NCBI GenBank assembly: GCA_019136325.1
Contig: JAGVUJ010000204.1
Coordinates: forward strand, 1-16,262
DNA length: 16,262 nt
Direction: 5' to 3'
DNA from: Deltaproteobacteria bacterium
Lineage (GTDB): Bacteria; Desulfobacterota; Syntrophia; Syntrophales; Smithellaceae
Shown: positions 1-6,546 of the stretch, in pieces
Position numbering within the stretch: position 1 is the stretch's first letter
How the letters are laid out: each line of letters begins with the position of its first letter
The notes under the pieces: model-generated
Told to the model about the DNA's origin: nothing
What the model saw: only the letters and a program-made list of their open reading frames with translations
The model's database searches: none
Program-made: the position numbers and the translations under genes

Positions 1-1
1 C

Positions 2-346
2 GGTTTAATTAAGGTGCAGCCCAAAGATCGTTCCGGGAAACTTCTTAATAGTCTGGAATCCTCCATCATTCATACTAATGAAAATAAGGAACTCAAAGAA
101 TGGATGGCGCTGGCTGTCTATTTGCGTTCTTTTCAAGAGGGGACTTCACACACGGCAATGGTGCCGGTTAGATACAGCAGGCCGGAGGGCCGATATATTG
201 TGCAGCCATCTCTTAATCCGATTAAGATTTTCGGGTCGGGGAATATCGTCACTAACGGTTTTCTGTTAACAATCATTGTTATTTCGGTGGTCTGTACGGC
301 GATCATTTGTATGATGATTAGAAAAATAAGGAGAAAAAAGACCTGA
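2..346 (+). CDS. C-terminal part of a membrane-anchored protein, possibly a 5'-nucleotidase-like metallophosphoesterase (5' end outside window)
   Basis: The frame is open from the window edge to TGA at 344-346, so only the last 114 residues or so are seen and the GTG at 14 need not be a start. The visible part has a soluble stretch containing ELKEWMALAVYLRSF and then VPVRYSRPEGRYIVQPSLNP. From memory this resembles the tail of bacterial 5'-nucleotidase/cyclic phosphodiesterase proteins, where a 'LKEW.AL..YL.SF' helix is followed by a loop and 'P..Y..PEGR'. It ends with one hydrophobic helix (about GFLLTIIVISVVCTAIICMM) and a basic tail RKIRRKK, which suggests C-terminal anchoring in the inner membrane with the main domain outside. 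The catalytic domain is not in the window, so the family call is tentative; the open frame and the membrane segment are certain. Confidence 0.45.
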   Translation, partial: GLIKVQPKDRSGKLLNSLESSIIHTNENKELKEWMALAVYLRSFQEGTSHTAMVPVRYSRPEGRYIVQPSLNPIKIFGSGNIVTNGFLLTIIVISVVCTAIICMMIRKIRRKKT

Positions 347-474
347 AGAAGAAACGAAACTCCGGAAAAGAATCGCTTCCCGGTAGAAGACGTTTATTTT
401 TAAATATATCAATAATTACAAGTATATATAAATTTATCCTTCAGAAGCATTTTTATAAATATAGTAAAAAAAGC

Positions 475-503
475 TTGCTTTTCTGTTCTTGCTAGTGCAT
501 AAT
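475..503 (+). promoter_or_regulatory. Sigma70-type promoter for the regulator / glycyl radical enzyme operon
   Basis: A -35-like TTGCTT at 475-480 is followed, after exactly 17 bases, by a -10-like CATAAT at 498-503 (5 of 6 matches to TATAAT). The start of transcription would fall near 510, inside the operator palindrome at 512-522. The surrounding 390-480 region is strongly AT-rich. This is the only good promoter I see in the 286-base gap before the regulator. The -35 matches only TTG, so it may be moderate in strength. Confidence 0.5.
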
Positions 504-524
504 TGGTCGAATGGTAGTACCAAT
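502..524 (+). promoter_or_regulatory. FadR/GntR-type operator, TGGT-N3-ACCA palindrome
   Basis: TGGTAGTACCA at 512-522 is a perfect palindrome around a central G. It fits the known operator form of the FadR subfamily (TGGT-N3-ACCA; PdhR prefers ATTGGT-N3-ACCAAT). The right half extends to ACCAAT (519-524), and a further left half-site ATTGGT lies at 502-507, giving ATTGGT-N11-ACCAAT as an outer inverted repeat. The site begins 8 bases after the -10 element, so a bound protein would block initiation. It lies 110 bases upstream of a FadR-type regulator gene, as expected for autoregulation. The link to this particular regulator is inferred. Confidence 0.65.
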
Positions 525-632
525 ATTAGAAATTACATCAGAATTATAAGTAGTTATTTCGGCTATCTCATTTCTAAGTGCGGTTACTTCCTCGAACGTA
601 ACATCATCAGCAGTTGAACAATGGAGATATGA

Positions 633-1306
633 ATGAAGCTGGAACTGGCTCCTGTCGAAAAAATGAAAGCTCCCGAACAAATCGCCGAAATGCTGCTGAA
701 ATACATTTTAGGCGGAGGCGTCAGCCCCGGGGAAAAATTACCTCCGGAAAGAGTGCTGGCTGCGCAATTGAACGTGACACGCGCTACTCTGCGCGAGGCC
801 CTCAAAAAACCGAGGATTTTCACAAAGCGTCTATTGATTTAATCTTTTCTTTACTGGTTATCAATGGCCAGATTGATCTCAAAATTCTGGAAAATATTCT
901 GGAGGCCAGAGAACTTTTTGGAACCGACGTGGCCAGATGCGCCGCGCGCCGCGCCGAACAGAAAGATATCGAGCAAATGAAGACACTCATGGAGAAACTC
1001 ATCATAACAACCGATCCCGGTAAGCTTCAGCAACTGGATTTCGAGTTTTTCCGTCAACTGGCGCTGGCCAGCAAAAACATCGTTTACATTCTTTTGATGA
1101 ACACCATTAAAACCATCCATGACACACATCTGGATCTGTTTCTTCCTCTCACCACGAATCTGGACACAACACTGCAGCAGGCAATATTACAGGCGGTCAT
1201 AGACGGAAATGAGGAAGAAGCCGCCGAGAAAGCCCGAACGTTTCTGCAGGCCGGCATGGAGTTGCTTAAATTTTTAAATTCCCTGGAAAACAACTCAAAG
1301 GAGTAG
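633..1306 (+). pseudogene. FadR-type GntR transcriptional regulator, disrupted by a frameshifting deletion in the winged helix
   Basis: The start is ATG 633 with GGAG six bases upstream. The first frame gives a GntR helix-turn-helix (EQIAEMLLKYILGGG, then SPGEKLPPERVLAAQLNVTR, then ATLREALKK) and stops at 842. The ligand-binding FCD domain continues in the -1 frame from about 811 (TEDFHKASIDLIFSLL, then EARELFGTDVARCAARRA) to TAG 1306. Intact relatives have roughly 18-20 residues after 'REALKK', carrying the wing with a G-x-GT-x-V motif. Here that stretch is missing and the frame is lost, which points to a small out-of-frame deletion near 800-820. The protein would have regulated the downstream gene, whose ribosome binding site overlaps this stop. 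A strain-specific mutation or an assembly error is possible. Even with -1 slippage on the run of six A the wing would still be absent. Confidence 0.75.
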
Positions 1307-1309
1307 AAT

Positions 1310-4300
1310 ATGCAAACAGCCAGAAAGTATGATGATTATCCGATCGAAAAAACGGAGAAACTGAATGTCTTGAAAATTCAACGCACCTGTGTTCATGACG
1401 GTCCCGGTATCCGGACAACGATTTTCTTTCAGGGATGCCGGCTGAGATGCCTATGGTGTCAGAATCCCGAAGCGTTGTCTTTGAAATCCGTTCCTTCCGC
1501 TGACAATCAATATTCGATTGCCGACATTATGGATGTTGTTCTGCGGGACAAAGATTATTATTTCAAGACCAGTGGCGGCGTGACATTCAGCGGCGGCGAT
1601 CCTCTTTTGCAGAATCCGGACAGCCTGATCAATCTTCTGCGATTGCTGCGGGATGAAAAAATTCATGTTGCTGTGGAAACGTCCCTGCATGTGCCCTGGG
1701 AAAATATCAGCCAAACGGCGTCCTACATCGATTTGTTCCTGGTTGATTTGAAAGTTGTCGGCGATGATGAGCTGCACAGGAAATGCACCAAACAGGACAG
1801 TCATTTGATCCACAGCAATATCAGAAAGCTGATGGAGTTGAATGCCCACGTGAAATTCCGCATGGTGATGGTGCCGGGTTACAATGATGGAGAAGAGCAG
1901 ATCAAAGCGACTGCCGATTTCTTAAAATCCATCAATCATAAATCGATTGAATTGCTTAAATATCACAACATGTATGAAGACAAAGCCAAGCGGTTGGGCC
2001 TGGTGCGGGAATCCCTGAACATTACGCCGGAACAGAGCCTTGCCTCGATCAAACGCGCTGTCGAATCATTCACGTCCCTGGGTATTGTCGCCGGTTGCTA
2101 TGATCTCGATGCTTACCGCCAGCAGGCCGTATTTACCGACCGTGTTTATGAAGTGCAAAAGGACATCCGGGAAAGTGATTATCATTTGTGTTTTGAAGTC
2201 TCCCGACTGAAAACAAATTTCTATAAGAAAAACGGATTCAAAGAACCAACGCATCTTCACCGGGCAAAGCGCCTCGATTACGTATTAAAAAACAAACAGG
2301 TCATTATCTACCCCCGAGAACTGCTCGTCGGCAATTTCACGTCCAAGAGAGTCGGCGGCCAGGTCTGGGAAGAGCATTATGGTGTTCTTTTTTCATCCAT
2401 TCTGCATCAAATCCACCGCCAGACGCCGGTTTCATTCAAATGTTCCTGGAAGGATAAGCTTGATTTTTATTTCAAAATATTCCCCTTCTGGTGGAGACAC
2501 AGTCTTCTAACCAAAGTGAATCCGAAGCTGTCAGATTTGCGATTAACCATTGCCCGCTGTTCGGAAATGAATGCCGGATTCAATAACAACATGGCGGCCA
2601 TAGCGCATTTTATCGTCAACTTCGAACGCATGTTGACTCTCGGCACAACCGGCATCATCAAGGAAATCGAAGCGAAACGAAAAGAAAAACCGCAGAACAA
2701 TCAGGATTTCTATGAAAGCGCGATCATCACTCTTCATGCGCTGGAGGCGTTTGCTGAACGGTATGCGGATACTTTGTCCGACATGAGCACAAAGGAAAAA
2801 GATCCCGAACGCCGTAAAGAACTTGAAACCATGGCCGAAATCTGCCGGCGTGTTCCCCGTTATCCCGCCCGCACCTATCATGAAGCGATCCAGTCCATGA
2901 TGTTTCTGCAAATTGCGCTTTGCATCGAATCTTACGAAAACGCTGTATCCTTCGGACGTGTCGATCAAATACTGTATCCGTACTACAAGAGAGATAAAGA
3001 AGCGGGAATCATTACCTATGAAAAAGCAAAAGAACTGCTGGCGCTGTTCGTGTTGAAAATGGACGAGGCCGTTCTGGTCAATGACGGCGACACCTATCTG
3101 GGCATCGGCAGGCTTTTTGAAACGCAGTCTACGGATCAGGCTCTGACCTTCGGCGGTGTCGGCAGAGACGGGCAGGATGCCACGAACGATCTGACTTACA
3201 TGCTGGTGGATATCTGCGAACTTCAGCCGCTTGCCGTGAACATGACGGCCAGAATCCACCAGGACAGCCCGTCTCGTTATCTGGATCGCCTTGCGGAAGT
3301 CTATATCAACGGCGCGCCCATGCCGGAATTGTTCAATGACGATATTTACATCAAATCCCTGCAAAGGCATTATCCCACCGGTATAGAAAACGCAAGAGAC
3401 TATGCGATTGTCGGGTGCGTCGAACCCAAAGCCTCCGACGATCATTACGGCAATACCGATTGCGCCAATATGAACGTCGTGCTGCCTCTGTTGCAGGCGC
3501 TGAAGGGCGAAGAAGATGATCTATGGAACTTCGATCTTTCCGATCAAATGGAGAAGATCATCACCAAAGTTATCGAGTACAATTTCCGCGGGGGCAATAA
3601 ATTTTCCCGGTTTGTTGCCGATCGTTACGGCAAGATGCGTAAAAGGTATAAGGACAGAAGGACAGCCAAGCCCAATCCTCCCGCCAACATGGAGGAACTG
3701 CTTCAACGCTACCAGAACCGCTTGAATGCTCTGGCCTGCTCCGTGCTCGCCGACCATCAGCGAATTGAAAAGATCATCTGCAAAGACTTTACCACCCCGC
3801 TGGCATCATCGCTTTCCCGAGGATGCATCGACAGTGGAAAAGACGTCAACGAAGGTGGCTGTCAGTTTAACAGCAGCGGCATTCAGGCGGTCGGCATAAC
3901 GGATGCCGCAGATTCCCTGCACGCCATCAACGAAGTCGTATACAAGCAAAGACGTTATTCGATCGATGACATTATCAGTGCAATCGATAACGATTTCGAA
4001 GGAGACTATTATCAGGAAATCCGGGAGGCGTTACTGGCTGTGCCGAAGCTGGGACAGGATGAATCCCCGGAAGCAGTCCGGTGGGTCAATAAAACACTGG
4101 AAATTTATTGCAACGCCCTGAAGCAGGTTCCCGACTGTCCGCGAGGCGGCATGTACACCGCCGGATATTACGCGCTGAATGTCAGCGATGTTTACGGCAA
4201 GAAAACACCTTCGCTCCCTTCGGGAAGACTCAAAGGTGTCCCGCTGGCCAACAGTATTGCTCCTCATTACGGAATGCAGATGTCGGATTTATTATCGTCT

Positions 4301-4615
4301 CTGAACTCTGTCGCCGGCGTTGATTTCGAACAATATGCTCCCAACGGTACTACGGTGACGTTTACGATCGATTCGGCTCTGTTTCAGGGGCCCGACGGAG
4401 TGAAGAATCTTTCCGGCATTTTCAGCACGTATTTTAAGAAAGGCGGAATGCAGTTTCAACCCAACGTTATCAACCGGGAAATATTGCTGGATGCGTACAA
4501 CCATCCGGAGAAATATCCGTACCTGCTGGTGCGCGTTGCCGGTTACTGCGCCTATTTTAATCATCTGTCCGATGATTTAAAGAAGGTTATCATTAACAGG
4601 ACCTGTTATTCCTGA
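1310..4615 (+). CDS. Fused glycyl radical enzyme activase and glycyl radical enzyme (single 1101-residue chain)
   Basis: AAAGGAG overlaps the stop of the regulator and sits 7 bases before ATG 1310. Residues 18-262 form a radical-SAM activase: HDGPGIRTT (29-37), the cluster motif C43-x3-C47-x2-C50, SGGDP (94-98) and DLK (146-148). A linker of about 10 residues leads into a complete glycyl radical enzyme (about 272-1101). It begins FTDRVYEVQKDI, has the active-site GCVEP with Cys703 and Glu705, and ends with RVAGY, where Gly1078 is the predicted radical site, followed by the usual INRT tail. The activase would abstract hydrogen from that glycine using SAM. GCVEP is typical of the eliminase-type families (glycerol/diol dehydratase, choline lyase, hydroxyproline dehydratase), not of pyruvate formate-lyase. 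I cannot name the substrate. No in-frame start with a ribosome binding site is visible at the junction, so one polypeptide is expected. No stop or frameshift interrupts it. Confidence 0.9.
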   Translation: MQTARKYDDYPIEKTEKLNVLKIQRTCVHDGPGIRTTIFFQGCRLRCLWCQNPEALSLKSVPSADNQYSIADIMDVVLRDKDYYFKTSGGVTFSGGDPLLQNPDSLINLLRLLRDEKIHVAVETSLHVPWENISQTASYIDLFLVDLKVVGDDELHRKCTKQDSHLIHSNIRKLMELNAHVKFRMVMVPGYNDGEEQIKATADFLKSINHKSIELLKYHNMYEDKAKRLGLVRESLNITPEQSLASIKRAVESFTSLGIVAGCYDLDAYRQQAVFTDRVYEVQKDIRESDYHLCFEVSRLKTNFYKKNGFKEPTHLHRAKRLDYVLKNKQVIIYPRELLVGNFTSKRVGGQVWEEHYGVLFSSILHQIHRQTPVSFKCSWKDKLDFYFKIFPFWWRHSLLTKVNPKLSDLRLTIARCSEMNAGFNNNMAAIAHFIVNFERMLTLGTTGIIKEIEAKRKEKPQNNQDFYESAIITLHALEAFAERYADTLSDMSTKEKDPERRKELETMAEICRRVPRYPARTYHEAIQSMMFLQIALCIESYENAVSFGRVDQILYPYYKRDKEAGIITYEKAKELLALFVLKMDEAVLVNDGDTYLGIGRLFETQSTDQALTFGGVGRDGQDATNDLTYMLVDICELQPLAVNMTARIHQDSPSRYLDRLAEVYINGAPMPELFNDDIYIKSLQRHYPTGIENARDYAIVGCVEPKASDDHYGNTDCANMNVVLPLLQALKGEEDDLWNFDLSDQMEKIITKVIEYNFRGGNKFSRFVADRYGKMRKRYKDRRTAKPNPPANMEELLQRYQNRLNALACSVLADHQRIEKIICKDFTTPLASSLSRGCIDSGKDVNEGGCQFNSSGIQAVGITDAADSLHAINEVVYKQRRYSIDDIISAIDNDFEGDYYQEIREALLAVPKLGQDESPEAVRWVNKTLEIYCNALKQVPDCPRGGMYTAGYYALNVSDVYGKKTPSLPSGRLKGVPLANSIAPHYGMQMSDLLSSLNSVAGVDFEQYAPNGTTVTFTIDSALFQGPDGVKNLSGIFSTYFKKGGMQFQPNVINREILLDAYNHPEKYPYLLVRVAGYCAYFNHLSDDLKKVIINRTCYS

Positions 4616-4628
4616 GCGACGCTTTTTA

Positions 4629-5276
4629 CTACACATGCAGGCCGGGTTTCATGATTTCCTGGAGTCGCAGTCTCTGGCGTTCGAATTCGTCTTCGCTCGG
4701 GCCGGATGATACATCCAGCATTTCCCCGAAACGAAGTGTTACGCGTGAAAAAGGTTTCGGCAGCATGAAGCGGTCCCAGCTGTTGAAATACCATGCTCGT
4801 TCGGCGGAAATATAGAAGGGGACAACCAGCGCCCCGCTGGCTTCGGCTAATTTTATAACTCCGGCTTTGACGATGCCGGCGGGACCTCTCGGGCCGTCTA
4901 CGACGTGACCGGCAAAACGGGAATTTTTCAGATATTCGATCATCTCTCTCAACGCTTTACTTCCGTCCCGTGATGATGATCCCCGCACGGTATGCCAGCC
5001 TGTTTTTTCGGCAATCCTGGCGATGATGTCACCGTCTTTGCTTTGGCTGATCATCAGGGCGGGACGATACGGGGCATAGGTTTTAAAATGACGGATGGCA
5101 GAGAAAAACTGCTGATGCCAGCAGCAGATCAAAATCCGTCCTCCCTGTTTCAGGTGATTCATCCAGGGAGCTTCGTTCTCAACGCGAAGGCGAAAAGTCC
5201 AACTGTAGGCGCGTATGAGATAATAAAGAAAATCCTGAAGATGGTCGGTTAATTTATATCGATATTTTTTGAGCAT
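4629..5276 (-). CDS. DUF374 (COG2121) lysophospholipid acyltransferase-like protein
   Basis: This 215-residue protein has the conserved blocks of the DUF374 family, relatives of glycerophospholipid acyltransferases. They are CCWHQQ (His54 in the place of the catalytic His), SQSKDGD (77-83), RGSSSRDG (98-105) and DGPRGP (127-132), with VVPFYISAERAW after them. Length is normal. The family is membrane-associated and often sits near lipid A/LPS genes, so a role in acylating an envelope lipid is likely; the acceptor is unknown. The start has AAAGGAAA upstream and lies 10 bases after the stop of the secreted-protein gene at 5287-5760, so the two are probably co-transcribed. Its 3' end faces the glycyl radical enzyme gene with only 13 bases between, and no intrinsic terminator is visible there. 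Confidence 0.85.
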   Translation of the reverse strand: MLKKYRYKLTDHLQDFLYYLIRAYSWTFRLRVENEAPWMNHLKQGGRILICCWHQQFFSAIRHFKTYAPYRPALMISQSKDGDIIARIAEKTGWHTVRGSSSRDGSKALREMIEYLKNSRFAGHVVDGPRGPAGIVKAGVIKLAEASGALVVPFYISAERAWYFNSWDRFMLPKPFSRVTLRFGEMLDVSSGPSEDEFERQRLRLQEIMKPGLHV

Positions 5277-5286
5277 ACTGTTTCCT

Positions 5287-5760
5287 TTAAGGAATTTTTA
5301 TGTTGTTTGAAGACGGGCCACCGGACCGGCAAACTTCATTTTTAAGCTTTTCATTAATGGAACCGGGAAGAATGTCCTGCCAATTCGTGCGGATGATCGA
5401 TGAGGAAAAAAGCAAAACATCTTTTTCATCATAAATATTTATAGATGCGATTCTGTATTTATCCTTGGCGCAATCAAATTCCAGCAGGGTGGATTCCTGA
5501 TTCAAGATATTCGGGTTTCCCGCCTCTTGATCCTGTTTTTTCAAAAATGCCCAGGCGTCTGCTTTGCCTTTTTCATTGTATACGGTGACCGTCCATACCT
5601 GTCGGAGGGGATCATCGATTGTTCTGATGCTGCTTTTATCATAATATCCGGCGCCCCGGGGCAGCAGTCCTCGGAAACCCCATTCAGCCGTCCAGGACGG
5701 ATTGGCGGCCAGAAGGAACCCTAATGAAAAAAACATTAAATAAATAATTTTTACTTTCAT
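5287..5760 (-). CDS. Secreted Adhesin_E-like (surface-adhesin E family) protein
   Basis: The 157-residue product begins with a clear signal peptide (KVK, a hydrophobic core IIYLMFFSLGFLLAA, and a likely cut after PSWTA near residue 25). The mature part has the pattern of the surface-adhesin E family. It has YYDKSSI near the start, a VWTVTVYNE strand, EFDCAKDKYRI with one Cys, a later YDEKDVLLFSS strand, then W-x-x-I-x-PGS and a C-terminal VC. These two cysteines could form the family's disulfide. The function in this group is not established; it is an exported protein of the periplasm or cell surface. It is the first gene of a two-gene unit with the acyltransferase. Its ribosome binding site is weak (GAAAG just before the ATG). 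Confidence 0.65.
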   Translation of the reverse strand: MKVKIIYLMFFSLGFLLAANPSWTAEWGFRGLLPRGAGYYDKSSIRTIDDPLRQVWTVTVYNEKGKADAWAFLKKQDQEAGNPNILNQESTLLEFDCAKDKYRIASINIYDEKDVLLFSSSIIRTNWQDILPGSINEKLKNEVCRSGGPSSNNIKIP

Positions 5761-5980
5761 ACTTTCAATTTAAAATGGAGTGTTCTGCTTCGATCAGCCG
5801 TTTTCTATCCTTAAATGCTGTATTTGTGCAACAATAAATTATCAGTCCTTTGACAGGAGAGATTCCAGCGTGAGTCATTCAGGCTCTGCCCATGAAACAT
5901 GAAAAAATCGTTGCCTCGTGATAAGCATGACGGCGGCTATCAGCGGCGATAATGTTGATCCCGATCATTTGGGGGATATG

Positions 5981-5994
5981 GAAACACGTGTTTC
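5981..5994. promoter_or_regulatory. Perfect 14-base palindrome upstream of the lipoprotein gene
   Basis: GAAACACGTGTTTC is identical on both strands and lies 72 bases before the lipoprotein ATG. Possible -10 elements (TATGAT at 6009-6014, TATATT at 6014-6019) follow 15-20 bases later, so a dimeric regulator could bind over the -35 position. The regulator is unknown. The symmetry is certain, but a function is only suggested. Confidence 0.35.
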
Positions 5995-6066
5995 TTTTAT
6001 CATGGCTGTATGATATATTCCAAACCATAAATTAAATCACAGCCGTTATTGCGAAAGGAGTGCGTT

Positions 6067-6459
6067 ATGAAAAAAAGAATCATCTGTTTGTTCGGCCTGA
6101 TCATCTTTGCTTGCGGGTTGATTTTTGTTCAAGGGTGTTCTCAAAGTGCCAATCCGAAGTTCCAGAGCGAGTATCAGGCTATCCTGTTGACAACCGGTCA
6201 GGTATTTTTCGGGAAAGTTGAATTTTTAGGGAAAGAATATGTCCAGGTGAAGAATGTTTTTTATATCCGCAGCCTGGTCAATCAGGAAACAAAGGAAGTC
6301 AGTAATACCCTTATCAAGAAGGGCAATGAATTACACGGAGCGGATCGGATGTTCATCAATACCCGCCACATTATCATGATGGAACCGGTTTCTCCGGAAT
6401 CTCAGTTAGGCAAGAAGATTAAAGAACAAGAATCCCAGAAACCAGATGGGCAGAAGTAA
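6067..6459 (+). CDS. Small lipoprotein of unknown function
   Basis: ATG 6067 has AAAGGAG six bases upstream; a TTG 18 bases earlier lies before this site and is not needed. The 130-residue product has a lipoprotein signal (MKKRIICLFGLIIFACGLIF, then VQGC with the lipidated Cys24). Ser follows Cys, so outer-membrane sorting is likely. The mature part holds a beta-rich block, YQAILLTTGQVFFGKVEFLG, then YVQVKNVFYIR, suggesting a small barrel-like fold. After it comes TRHIIMMEP and a charged Lys/Glu/Gln-rich tail. I do not recognise a named family. The gene stands alone, ends in a shared terminator, and is convergent with metK. Confidence 0.75.
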   Translation: MKKRIICLFGLIIFACGLIFVQGCSQSANPKFQSEYQAILLTTGQVFFGKVEFLGKEYVQVKNVFYIRSLVNQETKEVSNTLIKKGNELHGADRMFINTRHIIMMEPVSPESQLGKKIKEQESQKPDGQK

Positions 6460-6494
6460 CGATCAGCGTTCCCATGCCGTCATTCCATACAAAG

Positions 6495-6527
6495 AAAAAG
6501 CCCGCTGCTTTGAGCAGCGGGCTTTTT
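6495..6527. terminator. Bidirectional intrinsic terminator between the lipoprotein gene and metK
   Basis: A perfect 10-bp GC-rich stem (GCCCGCTGCT at 6500-6509 with AGCAGCGGGC at 6513-6522) encloses a 3-base loop. Five A precede the stem and five T follow it, so the hairpin has a U-tract in both directions. It sits 36 bases after the lipoprotein stop and 20 bases before the metK stop, serving both convergent genes. Confidence 0.9.
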
Positions 6528-6546
6528 AATAAAACGAAAATTTATT

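Noticed and set aside
502..524. tRNA D-arm-like sequence (GGTCGAATGGTAGTACC)
   Set aside because: No matching acceptor stem, anticodon arm or T-arm follows at the right distances; the symmetry is better explained as an operator.
492..680. 62-residue minus-strand frame over the promoter region
   Set aside because: No ribosome binding site and no family resemblance; it overlaps the promoter, the operator and the start of the regulator.
800..820. Programmed -1 frameshifting on the run of six A joining the two halves of the GntR regulator
   Set aside because: Slippage is possible and would restore one chain, but the wing of the DNA-binding domain would still be missing, so a deletion explains the data better.
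2543..3445. 300-residue open frame on the minus strand within the glycyl radical enzyme gene
   Set aside because: It is antisense to strongly conserved catalytic sequence and shows no recognisable protein features; it is a by-product of the codon use of the real gene.
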